From positions 1,621,017-1,685,016 of the forward strand of contig NZ_LT965953.1 in assembly GCF_900240995.1 (NCBI RefSeq): DNA of 64,000 nucleotides. Reading direction: 5' to 3'. The position numbers and the translations under genes were made by a program. The notes under the pieces were generated by a model, which saw only the letters and a program-made list of their open reading frames with translations, did no database searches and had not been told where the DNA came from. This stretch comes from Bacillus sp. Marseille-P3661. GTDB taxonomy: Bacteria; Bacillota; Bacilli; Bacillales; Bacillaceae_J. Shown piece after piece: positions 54,864-63,953 of the stretch; within the stretch, counting starts at the first letter, position 1, and each line of letters begins with the position of its first letter.

Positions 54864-55376
54864 ATGAAAAAAATTGGGCCTAAAGGTATGAAGTGGCTAA
54901 AGATAATCCACGTTTTTCTAGTAGTCTTATTTTTCGGAGGAATTTTAAGTTCTTTGGCTTTAAATCTTCATATTGATTTCACAAATTATGATGAGTCCTA
55001 CCTGGGCTATAAAAACATTGTCATCATCAGCGATAATATTGTTAGATGGGGGGCGATTGGAACATTACTAGTGGGTTTTACATACGGATTTTTTACTAAC
55101 TGGGGTTTTTTTAAGCATCGATGGGTTGGTGTAAAATTTGTTCTTTATTTGATTCAAACAATCATTGGGATTTTTGTTATAGACAAGTTAATGCTAGCTA
55201 ATATGGAATTATTGGAAACTCAAAAAGAAATGGCATTAACTAATCCAATCTTTATTCAAAATCACGAGATAAGACAATTCGCGGTCTATTTACAAGTTCT
55301 AGTTACAATTTTCATACTTATTATTTCGTATTTAAAACCTTGGAAGAATAAAAAGCTTCCTTCAAAACCAAGTTAA
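54864..55376 (+). CDS. Predicted integral membrane protein (four helices), DUF2269-like
   Basis: From the ATG at 54864 (GGAGGGTAGGAGA upstream) the protein is 170 residues. Four membrane helices are visible: IHVFLVVLFFGGILSSLALN, WGAIGTLLVGFTYGFFTNWG, VGVKFVLYLIQTIIGIFVID and VYLQVLVTIFILIISYLKPW. The N-terminal KWLKIIHVFLVVLFFGG and the HRWVGVKFVLY motif recall DUF2269-like proteins. Function unknown. A GTG fifteen bases upstream is a less likely start. Confidence 0.65.
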   Translation: MKKIGPKGMKWLKIIHVFLVVLFFGGILSSLALNLHIDFTNYDESYLGYKNIVIISDNIVRWGAIGTLLVGFTYGFFTNWGFFKHRWVGVKFVLYLIQTIIGIFVIDKLMLANMELLETQKEMALTNPIFIQNHEIRQFAVYLQVLVTIFILIISYLKPWKNKKLPSKPS

Positions 55377-55387
55377 ATTTTACTTTA

Positions 55388-55509
55388 GGACGCAGGTCCA
55401 TTGACTCAGATAAACCATACTCCAGCGGCTAACTACATTACTGTTATGGCTTTTCTAAAACGGTCAATGAACCTGTCCCTCTGGACCATCCCTCTGGACC
55501 AACATGGAC
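55388..55509. repeat. Palindromic repeat family A subtype 2 (copy 17)
   Basis: CGCAGGTCCATTGACTCAG at the left (arm shortened), ATACTCCAGCGGCTAACTA inside, and CGGTCAATGAACCTGTCCCT with a duplicated TCCCTCTGGACCA at the right. It fills the gap between two convergent genes. Confidence 0.85.
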
Positions 55510-55904
55510 TATTTTGCATTCTCGTCTGGTTGATGAATACCAAATATATTTCCTTCGGTATCCATATAATATCCCTGCCACGCCATTCCAGGCAAAGCAT
55601 ATTTAGGCAGCGCGACCTTCCCACCATTATTTAGGATTTTAGACTCAATTGAATCGTAATCTTCCACTCCCATTGTACAAGCATAGCCATTCAAAGCTTG
55701 ATTTGGTTCTGGTGGAGGACTTTGTCGTTTCATCAAAGCTCCATTTATTCCAGGTTCTTTTGCATCACCAGTCACTGCCCCAAAATAAGGCATGCCTGCA
55801 AAATCGCTCCAATCTTCAAATGTCCATCCGAATACTTCTCCATAAAACTTTTTAGCACGTTCCATGTCATCCACATGAATTTCGAAATGCACAAGTCTTC
55901 CCAT
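55509..55904 (-). CDS. VOC-family (glyoxalase/bleomycin-resistance fold) protein
   Basis: The 131-residue protein begins MGRLVHFEIHVDDMERAKKF and has the paired beta-alpha-beta-beta-beta modules of VOC proteins: YGEVFGWTFEDWSDFAGMPY, IESKILNNGGKVALPKYALP and the end YYMDTEGNIFGIHQPDENA. His7 and a late Glu (DTEGNIFG) are typical metal ligands. The GINGALMKRQSPPPEPNQAL middle part matches the YkcA/YwbC-like group of uncharacterised glyoxalases. It is a cytoplasmic enzyme of unknown substrate. Confidence 0.88.
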   Translation of the reverse strand: MGRLVHFEIHVDDMERAKKFYGEVFGWTFEDWSDFAGMPYFGAVTGDAKEPGINGALMKRQSPPPEPNQALNGYACTMGVEDYDSIESKILNNGGKVALPKYALPGMAWQGYYMDTEGNIFGIHQPDENAK

Positions 55905-56021
55905 GATTTCCTCCTAATTGCAAGCAAAGTTTATTTTCCCATAGACCTAGTATGTATTCTATTAATCCTGTTCATACTCCTCGGAATTAAAAGATCCCTT
56001 AAACATACAGTAGAAAAAAAG

Positions 56022-56077
56022 TCCTACCCCTCGGTTCACTACACCATTAACGTCCCAGTGGAGGGGAAGGAACCATA
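56022..56077. repeat. Divergent member of repeat family B
   Basis: TCCTACCCCTCGGTTC, core ACTACACCATTAAC (56038-56051), then GTCCCAGTGGAGGGGAAGGAACC. The core matches the family B core ACTACCGCTTTAAC at 11 of 14 positions and is placed between pairing arms (CCCCTC/GAGGGG). Confidence 0.45.
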
Positions 56078-56086
56078 AATCCTAGT

Positions 56087-56548
56087 CTATATTGTTTTAC
56101 CCTTTTTCTTAGCATCTGCATCTAGGCCCGCTCCGATTGCAATACCCATACTCATTCCAATTGGTATTCCTAATCCAATATTATCAAAGATAGTTAATCC
56201 AAAAAGGACCCCAAAGCTTATCCCCACGGACATGAAAATTGTTAGATAATATCCCTCTGTCACTAACTTATGTTTCTTTTGGAGGTGTGAGACAATATCA
56301 TTGATAGATTGTTTGTATTGGTTATAGTCAGTTTCATCTATCCGGTCAAATTCCGCTCCTAGTTGTATGAAAGTATCCTTTAATTCAATCAGATATTGCT
56401 GACAATCCTTACAGCTTGCGGAAAAGGTACCAAGCTTTTCAATAACTCATTCACATTTATCTAAATCAAGCTGTTTTGAAAATTCTTTACTAATGGCTCT
56501 CCTGAGTTTCCTTAGGATTGATTTTATATCATCTACATGGTTTTCCAA
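56087..56548 (-). pseudogene. Glycine-zipper membrane protein gene with an in-frame UGA
   Basis: A TTG at 56546-56548 preceded by AAGGAGACGATG opens a frame of 153 codons: DDIKSILRKLRRAISKEFSK, then TGA at 56447-56449 (codon 34, after DLDKCE), then VIEKLGTFSASCKDCQQYLI, a membrane helix (TIFMSVGISFGVLFGLTIFD) and a glycine-zipper GIPIGMSMGIAIGAGLDAD before the stop. The stop is not at a CxxC position and no SECIS-like hairpin lies at the right distance, so an ordinary nonsense mutation is most likely. Translation might reinitiate. Function unknown. Confidence 0.65.
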
Positions 56549-56829
56549 TACATCGTCTCCTTATAAGAGAACTATTACTTTGTCATTCTATTTACAATTA
56601 AATTCTTTTTTCTCTTTATCATTAACCTTGACACATTTTTCACCTGTTAAGCATGCTGGTTCTTCCATCTGAAGGCACCAAACAGTTAATATTATTGGCA
56701 ATTAATTGATTTATTTTCATAATGAATGGACATAGAGAAAAGTTCATCGTCCTTACTCTCCCTATGTCCCTCAGAAATCAAGAACTAAACTAAATAAACA
56801 TCAGCATATCCATTTCACCACGCGCGTTA
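56549..56829. other. Intergenic region
   Basis: 281 AT-rich bases with no gene seen. Confidence 0.5.
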
Positions 56830-57518
56830 TCAAGCAATGGCAATGTTAATATTTAATTTGTTAGCAACTGGCTTTATGTAAAGGGCAATTTCCTCTTTTA
56901 CCCAAATCTCCCTTGGAATACTATTTATTTGTTTGAGGTTATTCTCAATACTAGTATCTGTGACAGATTGATTGATGCATTCACCGATCACTTTCATTAC
57001 CAAATTGATCAACAAGCTCTTCATTAATTGCTGCCAATACTTCTTTTTGGTTGATCGTCTCTGTGACGATACCTGTTACTACATAATTGAATCTACTATC
57101 TTCTTCTGGTACTGCTCGCATAGCTTTAGTGCAACGTGGATAATATGTAACAGGTTCCTCAGGAAGTATCTTCTCAAGAACAATATCATGTTCCCAATTA
57201 TCACCGTAGTCATATGTATATAAAACTCTATCTTTCTCCTTTTTTAAATACATCTTTCAGTAAAACTTCCTCTTCATCATATTCAAAACCTGCCATTCCA
57301 TAGTCTTCTTCTTCAATCGGCCCTATCGATATGAAATCAAGTACCTGATGCGAATTTGATTTTTTGATATCAAATCCATGCAGATGACTATCCAACCATT
57401 CAAAAGCAATTTGAATTGCTTGATGGAGCTCGTGAAACGTCATTGAGTCTTTGACCTCAAGCCGCCTCCAAATAGGTGGTTTTGAATTCTTTAATGTAAT
57501 TTTTAGTTGAAATATCAT
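56830..57518 (-). pseudogene. Frameshifted pRiA4b ORF-3-like (IS1096 TnpR-type) gene
   Basis: The first frame (57228-57518) reads MIFQLKITLKNSKPPIWRRL, DSMTFHELHQAIQIAFEWLD, HLHGFDI, the hallmark start of the plasmid pRiA4b ORF-3 family. In an A-run (TTTAAAAAAGG, about 57239-57249) the frame shifts by one base and continues RVLYTYDYGDNWEHDIVLEK, YPRCTKAMRAVPEED (56981-57253). A second shift near 57000 leads to the last part (IPREIWVKEEIALYIKPVAN). Two frameshifts make it inactive. The family is of unknown function and is often near mobile elements. Confidence 0.75.
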
Positions 57519-57634
57519 ATTCCCTACATCCTTAACTTTGTTTTTACAATTGCTTTCATGACACTGCCACCTTCCCTAATTATTTCACTGACAGTGCCAG
57601 TCAAAAAATAGGAATTAACTATCGAAACTTGAAC

Positions 57635-58096
57635 TTACTCTATATAGCCGATATTTTTACTTACACAAAACTCCCTGGCTATTTCCTTATAACTAATATC
57701 ACGGTAAGTATACCATTGGTTAATTATTCCTAAGTGCTCAACACTGTCCCTAAAGCGCCGAAATGCTCCTTTTCCTTTAATGGCATTTAGTAGCTTGCCT
57801 TGTATGTTATCATCTGAAATACTATAACAAAACCTTTCCATAATTTCATAATCATCAATTTCGAATTTAGTAGGCAGTTCAGCATACTTCCCCAAGCTAT
57901 CAACAATGTCATACGCTATCTTCGCAATTTCTTGCTGCCATTCAGGTAAGTGATCATAATCCTCCCCATCTTCCGCAATCAACAATGCCTCACGTGAGAC
58001 ATAAACAAGTTCCCCTGTTTCAAGATTAAGGTAAGATATAGTCTCCTCTGATTGCATCTCCATTCCTTCAATAATGTCTTCCAACTTTACTTGCAT
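57635..58096 (-). CDS. UPF0158 family protein
   Basis: From the ATG at 58094-58096 (GGAGG upstream) the protein is 153 residues: VKLEDIIEGMEMQSEETISY, LNLETGELVYVSREALLIAE, LPEWQQEIAKIAYDIVDSLG, IMERFCYSISD and KGKGAFRRFRDSVEHLGIIN with QWYTYRDISYKEIAREFC. These are the standard blocks of UPF0158. Function unknown; a small soluble protein. The reading frame extends 43 codons upstream without a ribosome site. Confidence 0.85.
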   Translation of the reverse strand: MQVKLEDIIEGMEMQSEETISYLNLETGELVYVSREALLIAEDGEDYDHLPEWQQEIAKIAYDIVDSLGKYAELPTKFEIDDYEIMERFCYSISDDNIQGKLLNAIKGKGAFRRFRDSVEHLGIINQWYTYRDISYKEIAREFCVSKNIGYIE

Positions 58097-58461
58097 TGAT
58101 CTTGCCTCCTCGGTATAAATTAAATTTAAATTTCTATTCAGTAAGTCGTTAATACAAACGGAAAATTTGACTTCAAAATACTTTCGATAAAGTTGACAAC
58201 TGTGCTTTGGCAAAACGTGCGCCATTAACAGCTTAACCTTTACCTATGAGAACTTATAACTATTTCACCTAAGCCCTACCACCGCCTACTATGAATATAA
58301 ATCATGTTTAAACATCTTTTCCATTTGTGAAAAATTAAATATCATCTGTATTAGTCCTGCTAATGTGTACCAGTTCACATTTTAGTTTAAATAATGTTTT
58401 TATTAATGTCAGTCTATAATCATTAGATTATTATGGTTCTTTAGCTAGATATGTTTTTGGG
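58097..58461. other. Intergenic region
   Basis: 365 AT-rich bases between two minus-strand genes, probably the UPF0158 promoter region. No further gene or repeat is seen. Confidence 0.5.
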
Positions 58462-58789
58462 TCATATTATTTCTTCTCTTTCTAACCTGACTTTACGTTT
58501 ATATTCCTCTAGAGCCTCTATTGGATCTTTACGTTTATTAGAAAACCTGTACGTTGACTGTAATTGTTTCTTTTTCTCCAATTCCACTAAATCATCCATC
58601 GTTTTAATACCACTAGAATAACAGTTAGTAAGAATGGCCTTTGTATAATTCCAGTTTCGTATATCCCGCTCAATTGTCATTGTCATTGCTCGTACAACCA
58701 AGAAACTTTTCATGAATGGATTCAAATGAATCTACTTCATCCACCAATACATTAAAAGGGCTTTGGTTATTTCTAAGCATCTCACTCAT
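58462..58789 (-). pseudogene. Frameshifted DnaD-like domain fragment
   Basis: GGAGGAGTC precedes an ATG at 58787-58789 whose frame reads MSEMLRNNQSPFNVLVDEVD and SFESIHEKFLG, then runs into a stop. The neighbouring frame continues FLVVRAMTMTIERDIRNWNY, TKAILTNCYSSGIKTMDDLV and an acidic-basic tail to 58462. NWNYTKAIL...GIKTMDD resembles the C-terminal DnaD domain of replication initiation proteins of phages and plasmids. A single base shift near 58707 separates the parts. The assignment is tentative. Confidence 0.45.
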
Positions 58790-58879
58790 TTTTAGACTCC
58801 TCCAAAAATTTTATATAACTTAGTAGGGCTGATGATACACCTTCACAATATATAAATAGAAAAATCCTTACAAAAAGGT

Positions 58880-58909
58880 GAACCACAGGGACAGGTCATC
58901 TGACTGACC
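58880..58909. repeat. Half copy of palindromic repeat family A (copy 18)
   Basis: GAACCACAGGGACAGGTCATC, left arm only, upstream of purF. Confidence 0.65.
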
Positions 58910-58980
58910 GAATTTAATAGGATAATATTTCATCTCTCGATAAAAATAAAAGAATGATGATCTACGGGAGGCTAATACAA

Positions 58981-60360
58981 ATGGATACAGAAATGCGAGA
59001 GAAATGCGGAGTATTTGGGGTTTTTAATCACCCGAAAGCAGCTGATTTAACTTATTATGGCCTTCATGCCCTTCAGCATCGTGGACAGGAGAGTGCCGGG
59101 ATTGTTGTAAGCGATGGAAAAACATTTAGACATCATAGAGGAATGGGTCTGGTAACCCAAGTATTTTCTCGAGACATTTTAGATGGGCTTAGTGGAAATA
59201 TGGCCATAGGACATGTACGATATTCCACCTCTGGCGAAAGCTTACTCCAAAATGCTCAGCCCCTAGTTTTTAAATACAGTGAGGGCGATTTGGCGATTGC
59301 TCATAACGGTAACCTAGTGAATGCTACTATCGAACGGAAAGTTCTCCAGCAACAAGGTGCCATCTTTCAGACAACAACTGATACGGAAATTATCGCTCAC
59401 CTACTGGCCCGTTCTAGTAAAAAGTATTTTACAGAAGCTGCACCAGAGGTCCTTAAGCGGCTAGATGGTTCATTTGCTTTGCTTATCATGACAGAAAAAC
59501 AGATACTAATTGCCCTCGATCGTCATGGGTTACGGCCCCTTAGCCTAGGAAAAATTGGGGAATCCATTATCGTATCTTCGGAAACATGTGCTTTAAATGC
59601 TGTGGATGCAAAATTCTGGAGAGATGTTGAACCGGGAGAGTGGCTTCTTGTCGACGAACAAGGAATAAAAACGGGAAGATTTGCCGAAAAAGGTGAAGTT
59701 TCCCTTTGTTCTTTTGAATTTGTTTATTTTGCCCGCCCTGATAGTGTGATTCACGGAAGAAGTGTATTAGCCATCAGGAAAGAATTAGGTCAAATTTTAG
59801 CAAAAGAACACCCAACCCAAGCTGATGTTGTGGTTGCCGTTCCAGAATCAAGTGTTCCAGCTGCTATTGGCTTTGCTCAACAATCAGGAATTCCGTATGA
59901 AATGGGAATCATTAAAAACCCATATGCCGGACGTTCCTTTATTGAACCAACTCAGGAATTGCGTGATTTAGCTGTCCGTCTTAAATTAAGTGCCGTTCAG
60001 GAAATTCTTGAGGGAAAAAGGGTTGTACTTGTCGATGATTCGATTGTCCGGGGAACTACAAGTAAGCGAATTATCCAACTGATTCGCCAAGCAGGCGCCA
60101 AGGAGGTCCATGTAAGAATTACTTCCCCTATGGTAAAAAACCCTTGTTTTTATGGTGTGGATATGCCAACAAAAGAAGAACTTTTTGCAAACAAACATGA
60201 ACATGAAGAAGCAATGGGACGTGTTATCGGAGCAGATTCATTAGCGTTTTTGAGCACCGAAGGGTTATTAGAGGCAGTTGATGTAGATCTTGCAGATACT
60301 AGCAGTCGTTGTATAGCCTGTTTTAGTGGGGCTTATCCAACCAAAACGTATTTAAAATAA
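58981..60360 (+). CDS. purF: Amidophosphoribosyltransferase (PurF), stand-alone copy
   Basis: From the ATG at 58981 (GGGAGG nine bases upstream) the protein is 459 residues with an eight-residue propeptide, MDTEMREK, before the catalytic Cys9 (CGVFGVF). The glutaminase domain has LHALQHRGQESAGI, IGHVRYSTSGE and AHNGNLVN; the PRTase domain has VVLVDDSIVRGTTSKRI. Cysteines in SLCSFEF, NPCFYGV and RCIACFSG correspond to the [4Fe-4S] ligands of the Bacillus enzyme. It makes 5-phosphoribosylamine, the first purine step. No other pur gene is present, unlike the usual pur operon, so it may be an extra copy. Confidence 0.93.
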   Translation: MDTEMREKCGVFGVFNHPKAADLTYYGLHALQHRGQESAGIVVSDGKTFRHHRGMGLVTQVFSRDILDGLSGNMAIGHVRYSTSGESLLQNAQPLVFKYSEGDLAIAHNGNLVNATIERKVLQQQGAIFQTTTDTEIIAHLLARSSKKYFTEAAPEVLKRLDGSFALLIMTEKQILIALDRHGLRPLSLGKIGESIIVSSETCALNAVDAKFWRDVEPGEWLLVDEQGIKTGRFAEKGEVSLCSFEFVYFARPDSVIHGRSVLAIRKELGQILAKEHPTQADVVVAVPESSVPAAIGFAQQSGIPYEMGIIKNPYAGRSFIEPTQELRDLAVRLKLSAVQEILEGKRVVLVDDSIVRGTTSKRIIQLIRQAGAKEVHVRITSPMVKNPCFYGVDMPTKEELFANKHEHEEAMGRVIGADSLAFLSTEGLLEAVDVDLADTSSRCIACFSGAYPTKTYLK

Positions 60361-60518
60361 ACAACTGGGGCAGATACGCAAAGCTTTTTTTATAAAGTGC
60401 AGTTTTGTGGGTGCCAATTTTTAATGTCACAGGTTTAATAATGTTGTTAAAACGAGTGTTAATTGTTGTGATAATAAGCTAACTAAAATTGTGTTTAATG
60501 GCGATGAAAAACTACATC

Positions 60519-60570
60519 AATCTAAAAGAGATTGCTACGATTAGCAATCCTTTTAGATTTAATGTTTTTC
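60519..60570 (+). terminator. Terminator downstream of purF
   Basis: AATCTAAAAG-A-GATTGCTA (60519-60537) pairs with TAGCAATCCTTTTAGATT (60542-60559), and GTTTTTC follows. It lies about 160 bases after the purF stop. The rest of 60361-60840 shows no gene. Confidence 0.8.
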
Positions 60571-60840
60571 TCTTGTGCTGAAGTTCCTACTTATTAAGAA
60601 AACACAAAACATGCAGTATTATTAATATTAAAATAACGGTATACAATATCACTCCTTTTGTAGAGATTAAACCGACATCTGAATCAGTAATTACAATAAA
60701 TCCATTTTTGCTCAATTCAATAACAACTAACCTATTCAAGTAAAACTGATTACTTTGTTAAGAAATTAGTGAATGCCCCTGTTGAAATTACGCACCCGTT
60801 TATTGAATTAGTGGAAAAATATTTTTAAAAAAATTTAAAC

Positions 60841-61035
60841 TTATTTATTATTAGCTCTAACAATTGGCTTTCCTTCTTTATCCAACAACGGTGTTATTCC
60901 ACCGCTTTCTCCGTACCAACTATATAAATATTGAACACCTGTTTCTTTATCCACCAGCACTTTACAACCTGCTAAAGCGCCTATTTTTTCTTTGTGAATA
61001 ACCTCAAATCTTTTATTCGAACTTTTACCAAACAT
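60841..61035 (-). CDS. DUF6440 family small protein
   Basis: The 64-residue protein reads KRFEVIHKEKIGALAGCKVL, VDKETGVQYLYSWYGESGGI and TPLLDKEGKP. The block V-D-x-x-T-G-V-x-Y-L-x...G-x-T-P-L-L-D is that of DUF6440. The ribosome site AGGAGG lies a few bases before the ATG. Small soluble protein of unknown function. Confidence 0.8.
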   Translation of the reverse strand: MFGKSSNKRFEVIHKEKIGALAGCKVLVDKETGVQYLYSWYGESGGITPLLDKEGKPIVRANNK

Positions 61036-61221
61036 CTCTTAAATCCTCCTTGAATTAAAGAATGTGTATCTTAAGTATTATTTTATCATTGCAACCCATT
61101 GTCCTTCTAAACTCTTAAAGACCTTTTTGCAACCAAAATAAAAAATTACTTTGTAATCTCCACTCCCAGTTCCATCGAAAATGGATCTTTAGGAATAATC
61201 ACTAACTATATTAAAAATAAT

Positions 61222-62478
61222 ATGGTTATGAAAACTCTAATTATCATGATTTTCACAGTTTTTTTACTATCGTTCACAGGTGATGTGTTGGCCGAAGAAA
61301 TGATTTCAGTGAAATTAAAAAATTATATCGGAAATACATACCAATTATCACTTTGCTTACAAGGGGACTATTTAACGTTAGATCCAACATTGAAGTTTAA
61401 GGAAGGAGACGAATATACACTTTCGTTAAAAGGAGGGAAAATGTTTCTTAATGATGGTGAGACAAAAACAGAACTAGCTAGTCCATTTATTTTATATCCA
61501 TCTTCTTATGATGAAAATCATCTATTATATATTGATGGAAGACCTTATATGGGTGCAGTAGAATTCAATATCGAAGAGAAAAAAAACATAAGACCAGTCA
61601 ATCAGTTACTATTAGAAGATTACTTAACTGGTGTGGTACCATTTGAAGTTTTCCCTGAATGGAATATAGAGGCTTTAAAAGCGCAAACTTTAGCGGCCCG
61701 TACATATACAATCACACATCTAAATCCCAAACTTGACGATACCATTCAATTTCAAGTATACGGAGGGTACAATCAATTCGCTAAAACCAAAAGGGCTGTT
61801 ATTGAAACCAAGGGAGAAATCATAACTTTTAACGATAAACCAATTGGTGCTTTTTATTCTGCAAGTAATGGCGGGATGACAGAAAGTAACGAAAACGTAT
61901 GGGGTGGAAAACCAATCCCCTATTTACCAATCAAACAAGATCCTTATGATCCCATTCAACCTTGGAACTTTACATTAAATAAAACGCAAATAGATTTAGA
62001 TAAAATAAATTGGGATAGTTCGAATTGGTGGGATGAAATAGAAGAAAAAGATGGTCAAATTACCTCTTCTATAAAAAATTGGCTTGATCGAAAAGGATAT
62101 GCTGGTGAAATTAAAATATTGAGCATTCCCTATTTTGCTATCGATCATATAAAAAATGAATCCAATAGGGCGTTGAAGGGTTCGATCCAAATCGAATTTA
62201 TGAGAAGATTGATTGATGGCACCATTTTATTTGAAAAAGTCTCATTAGACGATGTTGAATTAAAAAAGATACGACCTATGATAGGTGGAGGCATTTTTAA
62301 AAGTTATTTAATAAGCTCGTTTGAAAATAATCCAACGTCTTATACAGTAAGCGGCAAAGGACATGGCCATGGTGTTGGAATGAGTCAATGGGGTGCAAAC
62401 GAAATGGCTGAAAAAGGCAAATCATATAAGCAAATTATTCAACATTATTACCCTGGCACAGAAGTGAAAGTTAACTAA
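61222..62478 (+). CDS. SpoIID/LytB-domain secreted protein
   Basis: The 418-residue protein has a signal peptide (LIIMIFTVFLLSFTGDVLAE) and a SpoIID/LytB domain from about residue 110: LLEDYLTGVVPFEVFPEWNI, EALKAQTLAARTYTI, YSASNGGMTESNENVWGGKP and the end GKGHGHGVGMSQWGANEMAE. SpoIID is a lytic transglycosylase in engulfment, and LytB an amidase enhancer. This is a paralog; its cell-wall role is inferred. No good ribosome site is seen before the ATG at 61222 (an ATG at 61228 is an alternative). Confidence 0.85.
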   Translation: MVMKTLIIMIFTVFLLSFTGDVLAEEMISVKLKNYIGNTYQLSLCLQGDYLTLDPTLKFKEGDEYTLSLKGGKMFLNDGETKTELASPFILYPSSYDENHLLYIDGRPYMGAVEFNIEEKKNIRPVNQLLLEDYLTGVVPFEVFPEWNIEALKAQTLAARTYTITHLNPKLDDTIQFQVYGGYNQFAKTKRAVIETKGEIITFNDKPIGAFYSASNGGMTESNENVWGGKPIPYLPIKQDPYDPIQPWNFTLNKTQIDLDKINWDSSNWWDEIEEKDGQITSSIKNWLDRKGYAGEIKILSIPYFAIDHIKNESNRALKGSIQIEFMRRLIDGTILFEKVSLDDVELKKIRPMIGGGIFKSYLISSFENNPTSYTVSGKGHGHGVGMSQWGANEMAEKGKSYKQIIQHYYPGTEVKVN

Positions 62479-62480
62479 AG

Positions 62481-62541
62481 AGCCAGGGAGAGCCAGAGGG
62501 ACAGGTACACTGGCCCAGTGAATTACCAATGGGCCACCGTA
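62481..62541. repeat. Palindromic repeat family A subtype 1 cut by the IS3-family element (copy 19)
   Basis: AGCCAGAGGGACAGGTACACTGG and the inner GGGCCACCGTA are seen; the right arm CCTGTCCCTC that should follow is missing, because the IS3-family inverted repeat begins at 62542. The rest of the repeat should be beyond position 64000. Confidence 0.8.
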
Positions 62542-62571
62542 TGAGCTGACCCCCAAAAGTTAGAGTTTTTA

Positions 62572-63492
62572 TTATGCAACTAGTTGGCTGGTATGAGTAC
62601 AGTATTGAACTGGACTCATTCCCTCCAATTTTTTCTTAATACGTTTGTTATTATAGTAATCTATATATCTCTTAATTCTCTCGCTTAACTCTTCAACCGT
62701 ACACAATGCCTCTCCATAATACATCTCTTGTTTTAGAATGCCAAAGAAGTTCTCCATAGGGGAGTTATCCAAACAGTTTCCCTTTCGAGACATGCTTTGA
62801 AAAACCTTACTTTCCTTAAGTGTCTTACCCCACTTTTTATGTTGATATTGCCATCCTTGATCAGAATGAATCGTTGTCCTAAACTTTGATTCTCTTACAA
62901 TTTCAAGTGCCTCTTTAAGGGGTCTGATCGCAAGATCCAAAGTTGGACTAGTACCTATCCCATAAGAAAGAATTTCACCGTTATATAAGTCCATAATAGG
63001 GCTCAGATAAAGCTTTTTACCATTTAAACACTTAAATTCTGTGATATCAGTTGTTAACTTCTGATGGCATACACTGGTTTTAAAACGACGATTTATACGG
63101 TTTTTTGCAACTTTCCCTACATTCCCCTTATAAGAACTGTACGTTCGTGTGTTTCTACTAAATTTGCTACATTTAAGACCGAGCTTTCCCATAATACGCT
63201 GCACAGCTTTATGATTCACTTTAATTCCTCGGTTCTTCAGTTCTAATTGAACACGACGATACCCATAATTACTGTCATTCTCGTCAAATATAGATTGAAT
63301 ACAATCCTCTAGGTCTTGTTTTGGGTTTTCTTTTTGCATCGCTTTTATTTGATAGTGGTAAGTAGACTCTGGAATACCAACGATTAGTAATACGTCTTTT
63401 AGTTTGAACTTTTCTTTGAGTTCGAATGATATTGCTGCTTGTGCTTTTCGAGAGAGCCCGTGGGGTCCATCCGAAAAGCTCGCAACTTTTTT
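62572..63492 (-). CDS. IS3-family transposase OrfB (rve integrase), made by -1 frameshift
   Basis: The reading frame of OrfB opens inside OrfA and continues VASFSDGPHGLSRKAQAAIS, FELKEKFKLKDVLLIVGIPE, STYHYQIKAMQ to the integrase core. That core has the DDE residues: LTTDITEFKCLNGK, TIHSDQGWQYQHKKW and MENFFGILKQEMYYG (Glu). The DNA-cutting DDE domain is complete (HTH_21 at NYGYRRVQLELKNRG, then rve). The start at MQKENPKQD is an internal Met; the functional product is the OrfA-OrfB fusion. The gene ends at 62572 near the left inverted repeat. Confidence 0.93.
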   Translation of the reverse strand, partial: KKVASFSDGPHGLSRKAQAAISFELKEKFKLKDVLLIVGIPESTYHYQIKAMQKENPKQDLEDCIQSIFDENDSNYGYRRVQLELKNRGIKVNHKAVQRIMGKLGLKCSKFSRNTRTYSSYKGNVGKVAKNRINRRFKTSVCHQKLTTDITEFKCLNGKKLYLSPIMDLYNGEILSYGIGTSPTLDLAIRPLKEALEIVRESKFRTTIHSDQGWQYQHKKWGKTLKESKVFQSMSRKGNCLDNSPMENFFGILKQEMYYGEALCTVEELSERIKRYIDYYNNKRIKKKLEGMSPVQYCTHTSQLVA

Positions 63493-63953
63493 AAATATTC
63501 TACCTCCAAACGAAGGAGCTCGTTCTCTCTTTCCAGCTTTTGTTCATATGTCATTTCTTTGTCGTTTTTCTTGTTGTTAGACATGGAGGGCCTACCTTTA
63601 TGTTTATTCAGGCCTTCATCTTTCCCCTCTAAAATAGCTTTCTTCCACCTACCTATTGTAGTAGGTTCTGTTATTCCAAAGTGAAGGGCAGTTTCCGTTT
63701 CTGAAGAACCTGTTCTCTTCATATAGCTTAATACATCTAGCTTGAATTGAACAGAATAAGGTTTGTTCTTCCTCTTCCTTTTTAATCCATCAGCACCCAA
63801 TTTCTCATATATTTTTATCCACCTGTTAACTAGTGATTTAGACTTGATCCCGTGTTTTTTGGCTAGGGGTCTTATCCCTAGCTTTCCTTCTTGATATTCT
63901 CTAACCACCGTTAATTTCAAATCATCACTATATTTTTTAGCCAAAATAAACAC
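63399..63953 (-). CDS. IS3-family OrfA (helix-turn-helix protein)
   Basis: The 184-residue protein has two helix-turn-helix segments: DDLKLTVVREYQEGKLGIRP, LAKKHGIKSKSLVNRWIKIY and FKLDVLSYMKRTGSSETETA with LHFGITEPTTIGRWKK. A leucine-zipper stretch LERENELLRLEVEYLKKL follows, then the -1 frame site. OrfA binds the inverted repeats and modulates OrfAB. A GTG or a TTG downstream is the start; the exact start is not certain. Confidence 0.9.
   Translation of the reverse strand: MFILAKKYSDDLKLTVVREYQEGKLGIRPLAKKHGIKSKSLVNRWIKIYEKLGADGLKRKRKNKPYSVQFKLDVLSYMKRTGSSETETALHFGITEPTTIGRWKKAILEGKDEGLNKHKGRPSMSNNKKNDKEMTYEQKLERENELLRLEVEYLKKLRAFRMDPTGSLEKHKQQYHSNSKKSSN
63486..63492 (-). other. Programmed -1 frameshift site A-AAA-AAG
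   Basis: On the minus strand the OrfA codons TTA-AAA-AAG contain the slippery heptamer A AAA AAG in the correct phase; slippage by one base opens the OrfB frame (AAA-AAA-GTT-GCG). This is the common fusion signal of IS3-family elements. Confidence 0.85.

Noticed and set aside
56087..56548. Second selenoprotein at the UGA of the glycine-zipper gene
   Set aside because: The UGA is not at a Cys position of the family as I know it, and the nearby hairpin does not have the spacing or loop expected of a SECIS element.
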